A stretch of DNA of 64,000 nt from Rhodomicrobium udaipurense JA643 (GCF_000636015.1 NZ_JFZJ01000003.1:1-64000), one strand, 5' to 3'. Positions 1 to 13,755 are shown, counted from the stretch's first letter. Program-made: numbers and translations. Notes: generated by a model from the sequence alone, not told the origin.

Positions 1-375
1 GAAGTGCCGGTGAGGCCGGTTTTCGACTTCCGAGACATCGACAACGGCGCGTTTTTCGAGGTCATGGACAGCCTCGGCCTTCTGCACCCGTTCGACGATG
101 AAGGGCATCGGCGCGAGTATGACGACATCCCGCCGAGGATCGACGACATGATCGACGACCCCTTCCGCAGCCTTGCGGGAGCGCTGCGGCGTGAGGGAGC
201 GTATTCGAAGGACAGGACGCCGTTCAGCGAATTTCTGTGGGCCGATTTTCTGCGGCGGCGGATCGAGCGCGTCAAGGTGGAGACGCAGTTCGAGACGGCG
301 CTTGCTCCGGCTTTGGAACTTGCCGGCCGCAGCGAGGCGCGAGACTTGCCCGGCTGGCACGCGAACGGCGCGTAG
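1..375 (+). CDS. ParB-like (ParBc_2-type) protein, C-terminal part
   Basis: The reading frame is open from the first base of the window to a TAG at 373-375, so this is probably the 3' end of a longer gene whose start lies outside. The translated tail contains LGLLHPFDDEG, DDPFRSLAGALR and TPFSEFLWADF. I recall this run of motifs from the C-terminal half of the ParB-like nuclease family often annotated ParBc_2 or putative chromosome partitioning protein. The N-terminal nuclease-like part cannot be seen. A GTG at position 4 could serve as a start for a 123-residue protein, but no ribosome binding site is visible. Family assignment is from memory and moderately sure; function in the cell is unknown. 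Confidence 0.6.
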   Translation, partial: EVPVRPVFDFRDIDNGAFFEVMDSLGLLHPFDDEGHRREYDDIPPRIDDMIDDPFRSLAGALRREGAYSKDRTPFSEFLWADFLRRRIERVKVETQFETALAPALELAGRSEARDLPGWHANGA

Positions 376-531
376 TGCTCTGGCGGCCTGCCGTTATTCA
401 GGCGAATTTCGCGCGGTATCTCGAAGCCGTTTTCAATTGCCTCATCGGCTCGCGGGCGACTAGATCAGCCTGATAACCACAGCGTCGAGCCGCATCTGGT
501 ATCTCCGCGCATCGATCTCAGGACCATCCCA

Positions 532-1464
532 ATGCCCATAACGAGCGGCGGTAAAGCCACCGCCATCGGCGTCCTCGCCATTCCGCTCTGGGCGCTGCTG
601 CCCACGCTGACGGTACTTGCGGGCGCGATCCCGCCGCTGGAACTCGTCGCGCTCACCTTCACCATCGGCGCGTTGGCGGGCTTCGTCTGGCTGGCGGCGA
701 ACCCGTCCGCGCGGCGCGGCCTCGGCGCGCTTGGCTGGCAGCCGGTGGCACTCGGCGTTGCGGCGTTCTTCGTTGATCATTTCGCGTTTTTCCTGGCGAT
801 GCAGAACGCCCCCGCCGTGGAAGCAAGCCTCGTCAATTATCTCTGGCCGGTGCTGATCGTGATGTTTTCCACTATGCTGCCCGCGCGCGCTTCGGCGGGA
901 AAGCTGACGGTCTGGCATATCTCCGGCGTGTCGATGGCGTTCGCCGGGGCCGCGCTCGCGATCACCGGCGGCGCGGCGCTGTCGCTCGGCGGCAACGCGT
1001 TCGGCTATGCGATGGCCGTGACGGCTGCGCTGACATGGTCGAGCTATTCGGTTCTGACGCGGCTGTTTCGCGGCGTGCCGAGCGCGGCCGTTTCGGTCTA
1101 TTGCCTTGGCACGGCGGTGCTGGCATGGGGTGCGCATCTCGCGCTCGAAGACTTCGTGATGCCTGCGCCCGGCTTGCAGCTTTTCGCGATTCTGGCGCTC
1201 GGCGCGGGGCCGATCGGGCTCGCCTTCTATGTTTGGGACTATGGCTGCAAGCACGGCGACCTGCGCACGCTCGGCGTGCTCGCCTATTTCTCGCCGCTTC
1301 TGTCGACGGCTCTTTTGACCGCCACCGGGCTTGGCCCGTCGAAGCCTTCGCTCTGGGTGGCGGCGCTTCTCATCACCGGCGGCGCCATTCTGGCCAGCCG
1401 CGACGCGCTGCGGACGATGCGCGGAGTGCGGCACGCGCCCACAGCGGCTTCAGCGATGGATTAA
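532..1464 (+). CDS. EamA/DMT-family exporter, YddG-like
   Basis: A 310-residue, very hydrophobic protein with about ten membrane-spanning segments arranged as two EamA repeats, the architecture of drug/metabolite transporters. The N-terminus (TAIGVLAIPLWALLPTLT) and the spacing of repeats resemble the aromatic amino-acid exporter YddG, so export of aromatic amino acids or related compounds across the inner membrane is the best guess; substrate is inferred only. The ATG at 532 is preceded by AGGA about 9 nt upstream. It stands alone on the plus strand and its 3' end overlaps the end of the converging phosphatase gene by 4 bp. Confidence 0.8.
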   Translation: MPITSGGKATAIGVLAIPLWALLPTLTVLAGAIPPLELVALTFTIGALAGFVWLAANPSARRGLGALGWQPVALGVAAFFVDHFAFFLAMQNAPAVEASLVNYLWPVLIVMFSTMLPARASAGKLTVWHISGVSMAFAGAALAITGGAALSLGGNAFGYAMAVTAALTWSSYSVLTRLFRGVPSAAVSVYCLGTAVLAWGAHLALEDFVMPAPGLQLFAILALGAGPIGLAFYVWDYGCKHGDLRTLGVLAYFSPLLSTALLTATGLGPSKPSLWVAALLITGGAILASRDALRTMRGVRHAPTAASAMD

Positions 1465-2108
1465 AGCAAGGCGGCAAGTTCGCCCGGTTTCACGTTCCAC
1501 AGCACGACACCCCACGCGTCGCCTTCAAGTCGAAGCGCGCAGACATGGCCCGTCGCGACCTTGAGAGTGCGTTCCACGACGGCGGCCTCGAACGCGCCGG
1601 GCACGAGCTTGAGGAAGTAGCGCAGGACGCCGTTGCTCGTCACGAACAGCGCGGCGTCGCCCGCCTCCGCATCGCGCGCGGCTTCGCCCGCCAATGCCGA
1701 CGCCCTCGCGTCGATGGCATAGGTGCACGGCAGCCACCCGGCGGAAATCGGCCAGACGCCGCGCTCGTCCCACGCTGCAAGCTCGGCCGCGCCGCCGGAT
1801 GCTTCGATATCTTCCGAGCTTCTGCCTTCCCAGTCGCCGTAGTCGATCTCGCGCAGGCGGTCGTCAATGTCCACAGGCGCGGACAAGTCAGCGGTCGCTG
1901 CGGCGATTTCCGCATGCTCGCGGGTGCGTGCGAGCGGCCCCGCGGCGATGCGCCGGATGCGCGGCGCGAACGGCTTCAGAGCCTCGCCCAGCGCGGCCGC
2001 CTGTTCGCGGCCCTTTTGCGTAAGCGGCAGATCGGTGCGCGCGCCCACCCAGACAGGCTTTTCGCCCGCCTCGAAGGTGTTGCCATGCCGAGCGAGAATA
2101 AGAAGCAT
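1461..2108 (-). CDS. Histidine phosphatase family protein (phosphoglycerate mutase-like)
   Basis: The 215-residue product begins MLLILARHGNT, carrying the RHG phosphohistidine motif of the histidine phosphatase superfamily, followed by TDLPLTQKGREQA, the usual substrate-loop signature. It probably removes phosphate from a small metabolite through a phosphohistidine intermediate; the substrate cannot be told. I place the start at 2108 because the RHG motif must lie near the N-terminus and a GGAGGG ribosome binding site sits 8 nt upstream. An upstream in-frame extension to 2201 is possible but lacks homology. Confidence 0.85.
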   Translation of the reverse strand: MLLILARHGNTFEAGEKPVWVGARTDLPLTQKGREQAAALGEALKPFAPRIRRIAAGPLARTREHAEIAAATADLSAPVDIDDRLREIDYGDWEGRSSEDIEASGGAAELAAWDERGVWPISAGWLPCTYAIDARASALAGEAARDAEAGDAALFVTSNGVLRYFLKLVPGAFEAAVVERTLKVATGHVCALRLEGDAWGVVLWNVKPGELAALL

Positions 2109-2288
2109 CACGCATGCCCTCCGGACACGCCGCGACCGGCTTCGCCCGAATCGCGGAATTGTCAAATCAATGCCAGTGCCAGCCTGTCGTTGGACGGCCA
2201 AACAGCCGCCGGCGCTCCAAACGTAGCAGGAGCTGCGCCTTACGAAAAGCGGGGAGCGGAAAAGTTGACTGCGGCCCGCCGCCCCGTT

Positions 2289-3077
2289 TCAGCGAAGCGC
2301 GGGCACGAGTTCGCCCTCGCGCGCGATGATCGCCTCGGCGACGGGCACGTCACCCGGCGCGTCGATGGAAGAATGCGTGCGGCCGCGATAGTCCACCACG
2401 GCGATGCGCACCGTCATGCCGTTTTCCAGCGCGCGGAGTTGCTCAAGCTGTTCGGTTTGTTCAAGCGGCGTGGGCGCGAGCGAGACATAACGCGAGAGCG
2501 CGGCCTTGCGATAGCCGTACAGACCGATGTGCCGGTAAATCCCGCCGTGTCCTTCCGTGCGGATGTGCGGAATTACGGCCTTCGAGAAGTAGAGCGCGTT
2601 GCGGCGCAAGTTGAATGTGACCGTCGTGCCGGTGGCCGGACGCTCTTTCTTGTGGGCAAGAAATTCTTCTAGCGCCGGTCCCCGAAGGCGCACGGCGGGC
2701 GTCACGATCTCTGGCGCTGGGTCGATAATCATCTCGTCGATCATCGCTTCCAGCACCCAGGGCGGCGTGAGCGGCGCATCGCCCTGAAGATTGAGGATGA
2801 TGTCCTCGCGGATATGGGCGCGGCCAACCGCCTCGTGCACGCGCTCGGTGCCGTTCGCGCAGTCGGGCGAGGTGAGTGCAACCTCGGCGCCGAAGGCCAG
2901 CGCGTGCTCGCGGATGCGTTCGTCGTCGGTGGCGATGACCACGCGCGACGCCTGCTTCACGCTCGACGCTATGCGCCAGACGCGCTCAAGCATGGAGATG
3001 CCGGAAAGGAGGCACAGCGGTTTGCCGGGGAAACGCGTAGACGCGTATCGTGCCGGAATGACGATGGCGGCGGTCAT
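2289..3077 (-). CDS. kdsB: 3-deoxy-manno-octulosonate cytidylyltransferase (CMP-Kdo synthetase)
   Basis: A 262-residue cytoplasmic enzyme that activates Kdo with CTP to CMP-Kdo for the inner core of lipopolysaccharide. The N-terminus IVIPARYASTRFPGKPL is the nucleotidyltransferase signature of KdsB, and VALTSPDCANGTERV matches the conserved substrate region. Its length fits the family (about 245-265). Its ATG overlaps the TGA of the upstream SDR gene by 4 nt (ATGA, 3074-3077), so the two are translationally coupled. Confidence 0.95.
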   Translation of the reverse strand: MTAAIVIPARYASTRFPGKPLCLLSGISMLERVWRIASSVKQASRVVIATDDERIREHALAFGAEVALTSPDCANGTERVHEAVGRAHIREDIILNLQGDAPLTPPWVLEAMIDEMIIDPAPEIVTPAVRLRGPALEEFLAHKKERPATGTTVTFNLRRNALYFSKAVIPHIRTEGHGGIYRHIGLYGYRKAALSRYVSLAPTPLEQTEQLEQLRALENGMTVRIAVVDYRGRTHSSIDAPGDVPVAEAIIAREGELVPALR

Positions 3078-3913
3078 GATGGCTCGTTACCTGAAGTGCC
3101 CGGTTCCTCCGAGCGGAAGGTCTTCGACTGACGGCCAACCATGCCAAGCGCGACGCTTTCGGGCAAGACTTTCATGAGCGCGGAAATCTGCTTCGCGCGG
3201 CGTCCAACGACGACCACGGGCTTGCCCGCCATCACGCCATCATATCCAGCGACCGCAACTTCCGCCGAAGTGGACCACCACGCCTTGCCGTATTTCGACA
3301 CCTTGTCGCGCGTGCCGATCACGTCGTGGAACTCGGTGTAAGTGAAGCCGGGGCAAAGCGCGGTCGTGAGCACGTTCGCGCGGCGATTTTCGAGAAGCAG
3401 CGATTCCGAGAAGCGAATGAGGAACGCCTTCGATGCGCCGTAAAGCGTGTGACCCGCCGCGCCGGGGATCAGCCCTGCCACGGAGGCCACGTTGATGATG
3501 CGTCCGAAGCGGCGCTGCACCATGGGCGGAAGCAGCACATGCGCGAGTTCGCACGGCACGGTGACCATGACGCGCAGGAAGCGGTCCTGATCGGCCCACG
3601 CGGTCTTTGCGTAATGGCCGGGAACGCTGTAGCCCGCGTTGTTCACGAGGCCGTCTACCGTCAGAACGCGCCGGTCGCTGATCGCGGCGACGAGCTTCTC
3701 CACGCTGTCAGGCGCGGCCAGATCCTGCTCGATGGCGATTGCGCCGACCTTGTATTTCGTCTCGATCTCGGCGGCGAGAGCTTCGAGCCGGTCGAGGCGG
3801 CGCGCGGTCAGTATGACGTTCCAGCCCTTCGCCGCGAAAACCTTGGCGAACGCCCTGCCGATGCCCGCCGATGCTCCCGTTACAAGGACCGTGCGGCCCC
3901 GTACGTTTTCCAT
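3074..3913 (-). CDS. SDR family NAD(P)-dependent oxidoreductase
   Basis: A 279-residue classical short-chain dehydrogenase. The Rossmann motif TGASAGIGRAFA lies near the N-terminus, NNAG follows in the middle, and the catalytic Tyr-Lys pair is visible as LYGASKAF with Ser in NVASVAG. The start is set at 3913 (MENVRG) because the Rossmann motif then begins at the usual distance and GGGGAAG lies just upstream; an in-frame extension to 4045 has no family support. It overlaps kdsB by 4 nt, which suggests co-expression, but the substrate is unknown and a role in envelope lipids is only a guess from context. Confidence 0.85.
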   Translation of the reverse strand: MENVRGRTVLVTGASAGIGRAFAKVFAAKGWNVILTARRLDRLEALAAEIETKYKVGAIAIEQDLAAPDSVEKLVAAISDRRVLTVDGLVNNAGYSVPGHYAKTAWADQDRFLRVMVTVPCELAHVLLPPMVQRRFGRIINVASVAGLIPGAAGHTLYGASKAFLIRFSESLLLENRRANVLTTALCPGFTYTEFHDVIGTRDKVSKYGKAWWSTSAEVAVAGYDGVMAGKPVVVVGRRAKQISALMKVLPESVALGMVGRQSKTFRSEEPGTSGNEPS

Positions 3914-4054
3914 ATCGCTTCCCCGTAATTTCCCCGTCGCCGTCAACAGTGCCGAAAAGCGAGGGATGCGGCAACCGCGCGAAACGCAGTGAGCGAAGGA
4001 AAGGCTTGGCTTTTCCTGTTCGATGCTGATGAAGAAAACACGCACTCATGATAA

Positions 4055-4912
<858 letters not shown>

Positions 4913-4924
4913 GGAGTGCAGCGC

Positions 4925-5596
4925 ATGGACGCGGTGACGGTCGAATTTCAGGCGAGGCGGAGGGCGTGTCTCATCCGCTTCGTTGCAGGTCTCGGCGTGG
5001 TGGCGGCAATCGTCGTCTTCGGCTTTTTCTTCGTCGATCGTCAAATCGCGGGGCTGCTCCGGCCACAATACTACGGTGATCCGTTCTTCGTGGCGCTGAC
5101 GTACATCGCAAAGCCGCTCGCGCCCGCCGCCGCTATCATCCTGGCCCTTATCGCAACGCGAAATTACCTGCGCGGCGGCTCGCTGACCGCGCGCGAAGAT
5201 GAGATGCTGCGCCTTTCGCTCGCCATCGTGGTCTCGGCGGCGCTCGCCGTTCAACTGAAGATCCTGTTCGGCCGCACTTGGCCGGAGACGTGGGTGAACA
5301 ACAATCCGTCCTGGTTCGCGAATGGCGTCTACGGCTTCTTCCCGTTGACCGACAGCCGAGGCTTCGCCTCTTTCCCATCCGGCCACACGACTGTGATTGC
5401 AGCCCTTGCGGGGGCGGTCTGGCGCCTCTGGCCGAAGCTACGGTTTGTGGGCGTGATCGCGACGGCGCTCGTCGGCATCGGCCTTCTCGGCGCGACATAT
5501 CACTGGTTTTCGGATATCGTCGCGGGGGCCGTGCTCGGCTTCGTGACGGGACTCGCCGCCGCAAGCATCGGCAAGACTCAGCCGGACGCTTTATAG
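4925..5596 (+). CDS. PAP2 family phosphatase, membrane-bound
   Basis: A 223-residue membrane protein of the PAP2 (type 2 phosphatidic acid phosphatase) family. Visible active-site pieces are K-ILFGRTWPE (motif 1), FPSGHTT (motif 2) and YHWFSDIVAG (motif 3, with the catalytic His and Asp). These enzymes dephosphorylate lipid phosphates such as undecaprenyl diphosphate or phosphatidate at the outer face of the inner membrane. The start at 4925 is chosen because GAGGAG lies 8 nt upstream; a GTG at 4916 overlaps that site. The last 19 bp overlap the converging small membrane gene. Confidence 0.88.
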   Translation: MDAVTVEFQARRRACLIRFVAGLGVVAAIVVFGFFFVDRQIAGLLRPQYYGDPFFVALTYIAKPLAPAAAIILALIATRNYLRGGSLTAREDEMLRLSLAIVVSAALAVQLKILFGRTWPETWVNNNPSWFANGVYGFFPLTDSRGFASFPSGHTTVIAALAGAVWRLWPKLRFVGVIATALVGIGLLGATYHWFSDIVAGAVLGFVTGLAAASIGKTQPDAL

Positions 5597-5817
5597 AGAT
5601 ACGGAAGCAGGATGAACCCCGCGAGCGCAACGAGCGAAAGCGCGGTTCCGATCACCACGAGCGCGTGCGGCCTGCCAAATTCGCGCCTCTTGCGGAGCGG
5701 TGGCTCGCCGGAGAAATCGCCGCTCTCGAAGCGCGCGGCTTTTTCCTCGTTATGCCGCGTTTCGTGATGCGCGGGATGGTGGGGTCGATGTGTCGTGTGA
5801 GGCGTCGGGTCGGTCAT
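5578..5817 (-). CDS. Small single-pass membrane protein, unknown function
   Basis: A 79-residue protein with a His/Pro-rich N-terminal tract (THRPHHPAHHETRH), a charged middle and one hydrophobic segment at the C-terminus (ALVVIGTALSLVALAGFILL), so it is predicted to be a C-tail-anchored or single-pass membrane protein. The start at 5817 has AAGGAAG about 8 nt upstream, which supports expression; longer in-frame upstream extensions cross poor coding sequence. The His-rich stretch could bind metal, which is speculative. It ends inside the PAP2 gene on the other strand. Confidence 0.6.
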   Translation of the reverse strand: MTDPTPHTTHRPHHPAHHETRHNEEKAARFESGDFSGEPPLRKRREFGRPHALVVIGTALSLVALAGFILLPYLYKASG

Positions 5818-5991
5818 GGCGGAGCTTCCTTTCCGATGCACACGGAATGCGTTCGCCCGTCCGGTGTTCCGAAATGGATTTGCCGAAGCTTGGCTTTTTA
5901 CGAATGGCATTAACGCGGGTGCGAAATTCGTTCTTCGCGGCAACACGAAACGAAAGATGAGCAAACGGCCGAAAATAAACCAAATTTGAGC

Positions 5992-6020
5992 TTGACGGCC
6001 CAAGCCCACGCCCCTATTTT
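5992..6020 (+). promoter_or_regulatory. Promoter of the str operon
   Basis: TTGACG at 5992-5997 and TATTTT at 6015-6020 are separated by exactly 17 nt, a good sigma-70-type promoter. It would start transcription near 6027 and leave a leader of about 190 nt before rpsL. The preceding stretch (5818-5990) holds no gene. Confidence 0.65.
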
Positions 6021-6218
6021 GCGCACACTCTGGTGGCAGGTCGTAAGCAGTTTTCGCGCGCTGAAGCGTGCTTTCGCTTAAACACTGCCGCGAAGACACC
6101 GGACAACCTTATTCCCGAGACCCAAGAGGCAATGCCTCCGAAGTCTTTTCGTCTTCATCGGACTGGAAGGCGGAAATTTCCGTCCCCGGTCCCTACGCCG
6201 TTTGATTTGGAAGCGTTG

Positions 6219-6590
<372 letters not shown>

Positions 6591-6605
6591 GACTGAGGAT
6601 TTTAA

Positions 6606-7079
<474 letters not shown>

Positions 7080-7106
7080 AGAATTAGAGACGGCAAAGGC
7101 TTGGTC

Positions 7107-9182
<2,076 letters not shown>

Positions 9183-9257
9183 TAGGGCAACAAAGTCAGG
9201 AGCTTTAGACCGACCTAGTCTCTAGTTCGGGATGAAAGAGGAAGAACGGAGAGCCAC

Positions 9258-10448
9258 ATGGCCAAGGCAAAATTCTCGCGCAGCAAGCCGCATCTGAACA
9301 TCGGCACCATCGGTCACGTGGACCATGGCAAGACGTCGCTGACGGCCGCGATCACGAAGGTGCTGGCTGAGACCGGCGGCGCGACGTTTACGGCTTACGA
9401 CCAGATCGACAAGGCGCCTGAAGAGAAGGCACGCGGCATCACGATCTCGACCAGTCACGTCGAATATGAGACCGCCAACCGTCACTATGCGCACGTCGAC
9501 TGCCCCGGCCACGCCGACTACGTGAAGAACATGATCACCGGCGCCGCCCAGATGGACGGAGCGATCCTCGTCGTGTCCGCCGCCGACGGCCCGATGCCCC
9601 AGACCCGCGAGCATATCCTGCTCGCCCGTCAGGTCGGCGTTCCGGCGCTTGTCGTGTTCATGAACAAGGTCGACCTCTTGGACGATCCGGAGCTGCTTGA
9701 ACTCGTCGAACTCGAAATCCGCGAGTTGCTCTCGAAGTACGACTTCCCGGGTGACGACATCCCGATCGTGAAGGGCTCGGCCAAGGCCGCGCTTGATGGC
9801 GATGCTGGTGAACTCGGCCGCGAAGCGATCATCAAGCTGATGGAAGAAGTCGACGCTCATATTCCGCTGCCCGAGCGTCCGCGCGACCAGCCGTTCCTGA
9901 TGCCAATCGAAGACGTGTTCTCGATCTCGGGACGCGGCACGGTGGTGACGGGCCGTATCGAACGCGGTGTGATCAAGGTCGGCGAAGAAATCGAAATCGT
10001 TGGCATCAAGCCGACCGTCAAGTCGATCGTCACGGGCGTTGAGATGTTCCGCAAGCTGCTCGATCAGGGCGAAGCTGGCGACAACGTGGGCTGTCTGCTC
10101 CGTGGTATCGACCGCGAAGCGGTTGAGCGCGGTCAGGTGCTTTGCAAGCCCGGCTCGGTCACGCCGCACACCAAGTTCAAGGCGGAAGCCTACATTCTCA
10201 CGAAGGAAGAAGGCGGTCGTCATACGCCGTTCTTCACAAACTATCGCCCCCAGTTCTACTTCCGTACGACGGACGTGACGGGTGTGGTTCAGCTGCCGGA
10301 AGGCACCGAAATGGTGATGCCGGGCGATAACGTCTCGATGGAAGTCGAGCTGATCGTGCCGATCGCCATGGAAGAAAAGCTTCGCTTTGCTATCCGCGAG
10401 GGTGGCCGTACTGTCGGCGCCGGCGTGGTTGCCAGCATCATTAAGTAA
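9258..10448 (+). CDS. tuf: Elongation factor Tu
   Basis: A 396-residue GTPase that delivers aminoacyl-tRNA to the ribosome. [14 protein letters not shown] (G1), [20 protein letters not shown] (switch II) and NKVD are present, as are the beta-barrel domains 2 and 3 with [19 protein letters not shown]-rich sequence upstream of 9258 gives a good ribosome binding site. It closes the str operon; a hairpin follows before rpsJ. Many Alphaproteobacteria have a second tuf, which is not in this window. Confidence 0.98.
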   Translation: MAKAKFSRSKPHLNIGTIGHVDHGKTSLTAAITKVLAETGGATFTAYDQIDKAPEEKARGITISTSHVEYETANRHYAHVDCPGHADYVKNMITGAAQMDGAILVVSAADGPMPQTREHILLARQVGVPALVVFMNKVDLLDDPELLELVELEIRELLSKYDFPGDDIPIVKGSAKAALDGDAGELGREAIIKLMEEVDAHIPLPERPRDQPFLMPIEDVFSISGRGTVVTGRIERGVIKVGEEIEIVGIKPTVKSIVTGVEMFRKLLDQGEAGDNVGCLLRGIDREAVERGQVLCKPGSVTPHTKFKAEAYILTKEEGGRHTPFFTNYRPQFYFRTTDVTGVVQLPEGTEMVMPGDNVSMEVELIVPIAMEEKLRFAIREGGRTVGAGVVASIIK

Positions 10449-10470
10449 TTATTAAAGGGACGACGGAGCG

Positions 10471-10492
10471 GGCGCTCCAAAAACGGAGCGCC
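10471..10492 (+). terminator. Hairpin between tuf and rpsJ
   Basis: GGCGCTCC at 10471-10478 and GGAGCGCC at 10485-10492 form a perfect 8-bp stem with a 6-nt A-rich loop, followed by TCTTCT. It could partly terminate or attenuate transcription between the str and S10 operons. The T-run is short, so full termination is unlikely. Confidence 0.55.
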
Positions 10493-10512
10493 TCTTCTAT
10501 TGGGAGTTTGAT

Positions 10513-10821
10513 ATGGCAGGCCAAACCATTCGCATCCGGCTGAAGGCGTTCGACCACCGCGTGCTCGACGCCTCCACGAAGGAGATTGTCAATACCGCGA
10601 AGCGGACGGGTGCGGATGTGCACGGGCCGATCCCGCTCCCGACACGCATCGAGCGGTACACCGTTAACCGCTCGCCGCACATCGATAAGAAGAGCCGCGA
10701 GCAGTTCGAAATGCGCACCCACAAGCGCCTGATCGATATTGTCGATCCGACTCCGCAGACGGTTGATGCGCTCATGAAGCTCGACCTCGCGGCGGGCGTG
10801 GATGTTGAGATCAAGCTTTAG
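10513..10821 (+). CDS. rpsJ: 30S ribosomal protein S10 (NusE)
   Basis: A 102-residue S10, part of the 30S head and also, as NusE, a partner of NusB and NusG in antitermination. [14 protein letters not shown] at the N-terminus and [20 protein letters not shown] in the middle are diagnostic. GGGAG lies just before the ATG. It heads the S10 operon; a 161-nt gap without a gene separates it from rplC. Confidence 0.98.
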   Translation: MAGQTIRIRLKAFDHRVLDASTKEIVNTAKRTGADVHGPIPLPTRIERYTVNRSPHIDKKSREQFEMRTHKRLIDIVDPTPQTVDALMKLDLAAGVDVEIKL

Positions 10822-10982
10822 CGCGTGTCGCTGAAGGTTTTATGACGCTGCGCCCCCGATAGCGGGAAATTGGGCCAAGCCCGCGCAGCACGTTGGATAC
10901 GCCGACCGCAGGAGCGGATGGCGGGAGTTGAACAAAGGATTCAGCCGCTTTCGATGGCGGCGAAGGAAACTGAGGCAGACCG

Positions 10983-11693
10983 ATGCGATCGGGATTGTTG
11001 GCACAGAAGGTTGGCATGACGCGAATCTTCACCGAGGCGGGCGAACATGTGCCCGTTACGGTGTTGAAACTCGATCAATGCCAGGTGATCGCGCACCGGA
11101 CGCAGGAAGCGAACGGTTACACGGCGATTCAGGTCGGCGCGGGGTCGCGGAAGGTCAAGAACGTGACGCGCGCCGAGCGTGGCCATTTTGCGAAGGCTCA
11201 GGTTGAGCCGAAGGCGAAAGTGGTCGAGTTCCGCGTGACGCCGGAAAATGTCATCGAGGTCGGCGCGGAGCTGACTGCGGATCATTTTCTGGCCGGGCAG
11301 TTCGTCGACGTAATCGGCACGAGCATCGGCAAAGGCTTCGCCGGCGCGATGAAGCGCTGGAACTTCGGCGGCTTGCGCGCTACCCACGGCGTTTCGATCT
11401 CGCACCGCTCTCATGGTTCGACCGGTAACCGTCAGGATCCGGGCAAGACCTTCAAGGGCAAGAAGATGGCCGGTCATATGGGCGTCGATCGCGTCACCAC
11501 GCAGAACCTGCAGGTGGTGAGGACAGACGTCGAACGCGGTCTCCTCCTTATCCGCGGCGCCGTTCCCGGCGCAAAAGGCGGCTGGGTCATGGTCAAGGAC
11601 GCCGTGAAGAAGCCTCTTCCGAAGGACGTCCCCGTTCCGGGCGCGTTCCGCAAAGTCAACAACGACACCGCGACTGCGGGAGCGGGGGCATAA
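10983..11693 (+). CDS. rplC: 50S ribosomal protein L3
   Basis: A 236-residue L3, which binds near the 3' end of 23S rRNA and is needed for early 50S assembly. The N-terminus [15 protein letters not shown] and the glutamine-methylation region [20 protein letters not shown] are visible. The C-terminus has an Ala/Gly-rich tail typical of Alphaproteobacteria. Its stop codon is immediately followed by the rplD start. Confidence 0.98.
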   Translation: MRSGLLAQKVGMTRIFTEAGEHVPVTVLKLDQCQVIAHRTQEANGYTAIQVGAGSRKVKNVTRAERGHFAKAQVEPKAKVVEFRVTPENVIEVGAELTADHFLAGQFVDVIGTSIGKGFAGAMKRWNFGGLRATHGVSISHRSHGSTGNRQDPGKTFKGKKMAGHMGVDRVTTQNLQVVRTDVERGLLLIRGAVPGAKGGWVMVKDAVKKPLPKDVPVPGAFRKVNNDTATAGAGA

Positions 11694-12314
11694 ATGAAGG
11701 CGGAAGTCATCACCCTTGACGCTTCCAATGCAGGAAGCGTGGAATTGGACGATGCAGTGTTCGCGCTCGAGCCGCGCACGGACATTCTGCAGCGTATGGT
11801 CCGTTATCAGCTGTCGAAGCGCCAGGCTGGCACGCATAAGGCCAAGGCACGCGGCGAAGTGAACGGTCCGAACAAGAAGATATACAAGCAGAAGGGCACC
11901 GGCCAGGCCCGCCACGGCAACGACAAGCCGCCCCAGTTTCGCGGTGGTGGTCGCACCGCCGGACCGGTCCCGCGCAGCCACGCGCATGACCTGCCGAAGA
12001 AGGTGCGTGCATTGGCGCTGAAGCATGCGCTCTCGGTGAAGGCTAAGTCGGATGCGCTCGTCGTGCTCGACAAGGCTGAAGTCCCCGAGGCCAAGACCGC
12101 GCAGCTTCGCGGCAAGTTCGCGGGCCTCGGCCTGTCGAATGCGCTGATTATCGACGGCGCGGTGTTGCAGGATAATTTCGCACTCGCCGCGCGTAACATT
12201 CCGAACGTGGATGTGCTGCCGGTGCAGGGCATCAATGTTTATGACATTCTGCGCCGGGAGAAGCTCGTGCTGACCCGCGCGGCGCTCGAAGCGCTGGAGG
12301 AGCGGTTCAAATGA
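11694..12314 (+). CDS. rplD: 50S ribosomal protein L4
   Basis: A 206-residue L4, whose extended loop lines the peptide exit tunnel. The loop motif [20 protein letters not shown] is present. In Escherichia coli L4 also represses the S10 operon by attenuation; whether that holds here is not visible. It abuts rplC with no gap and overlaps rplW by 4 nt. Confidence 0.98.
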   Translation: MKAEVITLDASNAGSVELDDAVFALEPRTDILQRMVRYQLSKRQAGTHKAKARGEVNGPNKKIYKQKGTGQARHGNDKPPQFRGGGRTAGPVPRSHAHDLPKKVRALALKHALSVKAKSDALVVLDKAEVPEAKTAQLRGKFAGLGLSNALIIDGAVLQDNFALAARNIPNVDVLPVQGINVYDILRREKLVLTRAALEALEERFK

Positions 12315-12604
12315 GGGAAGAAGAACTCTACGACGTGATCCGCTCGCCGATCATCACCGAGAAGTCCACGCTGGTCTCCGAGAACAACCAGGTGGTGTTC
12401 AAGGTGGCGATCGACGCAACGAAGCCCGACATCAAGGAGGCTATTGAGCGTCTCTTCAATGTCAACGTACTGGCCGTCAACACCCTGATCCGCAAGGGCA
12501 AGGTCAAGCGGTTCAAGGGCGTCAAAGGCCAGCAGAGCGATTTCAAGAAAGCGATCGTGACCCTGAAAGAGGGCCAAACGATCGATATAACGACAACGCT
12601 GTAA
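12311..12604 (+). CDS. rplW: 50S ribosomal protein L23
   Basis: A 97-residue L23, located at the tunnel exit where it docks trigger factor and SRP. The segment [20 protein letters not shown] is the L23 signature. Its ATG overlaps the rplD stop by 4 nt, implying translational coupling. Confidence 0.97.
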   Translation: MREEELYDVIRSPIITEKSTLVSENNQVVFKVAIDATKPDIKEAIERLFNVNVLAVNTLIRKGKVKRFKGVKGQQSDFKKAIVTLKEGQTIDITTTL

Positions 12605-12632
12605 GGCAGACTTCGGTAAGGGCGCATTCGCC

Positions 12633-13466
12633 ATGGCATTAAAGAAATTCAACCCCATAACGCCGGGTCTTCGCCAGCTCGTGCTGGTCGACCGTTCCCA
12701 GCTGTGGAAGGGCAAGCCGGTGAAGGCGCTGACCGAGGGGCGCGCCGAAAGCGCCGGTCGGAACGTGCACGGTCGCATCACTTCGCGGCGTCGCGGCGGC
12801 GGTCACAAGCGCAACTACCGCCTCGTGGACTTCAAGCGGCGCAAGTTCGATATCGCGGCGACGGTCGAAAGGCTGGAATACGATCCCAACCGGACGGCCT
12901 TCATCGCGCTGATCAAGTACGAAGACGGCGAGTTGTCCTACATCCTCGCGCCGCAGCGCCTGAATGTTGGCGACAAGGTCGTCTCTGGCAACAAGGTCGA
13001 CGTGAAGCCCGGCAACGCGATGCCGCTGGCCAACATGCCGATCGGCACCATCATCCACAATGTCGAGTTGAAGCTCGGCAAGGGTGGCCAGATCGCACGC
13101 TCCGCAGGCTGCTATGCGCAGCTCGTCGGTCGCGACCAGGGCATGGCAATTCTTCGCCTCAACTCGGGCGAGATGCGCATGGTTCAGGCGGATTGCATGG
13201 CTACCGTTGGTGCCGTGTCAAACCCCGACAATTCGAACCAGAGTTTGGGCAAGGCGGGCCGCAACCGCTGGCTCGGCAAGCGTCCGAGCGTTCGCGGCGT
13301 AGCCATGAACCCGATTGACCATCCGCACGGCGGTGGTGAAGGGCGCACTTCGGGTGGCCGTCATCCCGTCACCCCGTGGGGCAAGGGCACCAAGGGTAAT
13401 CGTACCCGTAAGAACATTCGCACGGATAAGTTTATCGTCCGCGCCCGCCACGTGAAGAAGAAGTAG
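12633..13466 (+). CDS. rplB: 50S ribosomal protein L2
   Basis: A 277-residue L2, one of the most conserved 50S proteins, required for subunit association and peptidyl-transferase function. [33 protein letters not shown] and the catalytic-centre loop [16 protein letters not shown] are intact. It lies between rplW (28 nt gap) and rpsS (8 nt gap). Confidence 0.98.
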   Translation: MALKKFNPITPGLRQLVLVDRSQLWKGKPVKALTEGRAESAGRNVHGRITSRRRGGGHKRNYRLVDFKRRKFDIAATVERLEYDPNRTAFIALIKYEDGELSYILAPQRLNVGDKVVSGNKVDVKPGNAMPLANMPIGTIIHNVELKLGKGGQIARSAGCYAQLVGRDQGMAILRLNSGEMRMVQADCMATVGAVSNPDNSNQSLGKAGRNRWLGKRPSVRGVAMNPIDHPHGGGEGRTSGGRHPVTPWGKGTKGNRTRKNIRTDKFIVRARHVKKK

Positions 13467-13474
13467 AGGCCGCG

Positions 13475-13753
13475 ATGACACGCTCAGTCTGGAAAGGGCC
13501 GTTTGTCGACGGCTACGTGATCGCCAAGGCGGATTCCGCCCGCGATAAGAAATCCAACGCGCCGATCAAGATCTGGAGTCGGCGTTCGACGATCCTGCCG
13601 CAGTTCGTCGGCTTGACCTTCGCCGTTCACAATGGCCAGAAGCATATCCCGGTGCTTGTCTCCGAGGATATGGTGGGCCACAAGTTCGGCGAGTTCTCGC
13701 CCACGCGCACTTATTACGGCCACTCCGCCGATAAGAAGGCGAAGAAGAGGTAG
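13475..13753 (+). CDS. rpsS: 30S ribosomal protein S19
   Basis: A 92-residue S19 that pairs with S13 at the top of the 30S head. [15 protein letters not shown] at the N-terminus and [18 protein letters not shown] near the C-terminus are characteristic. It sits 8 nt after rplB and 2 nt before rplV. Confidence 0.98.
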   Translation: MTRSVWKGPFVDGYVIAKADSARDKKSNAPIKIWSRRSTILPQFVGLTFAVHNGQKHIPVLVSEDMVGHKFGEFSPTRTYYGHSADKKAKKR

Positions 13754-13755
13754 CC

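Noticed and set aside
6033-6218. In-frame N-terminal extension of rpsL
   Set aside because: S12 starts at MPTIQQL in all relatives I know, and the extension includes the untranslated leader.
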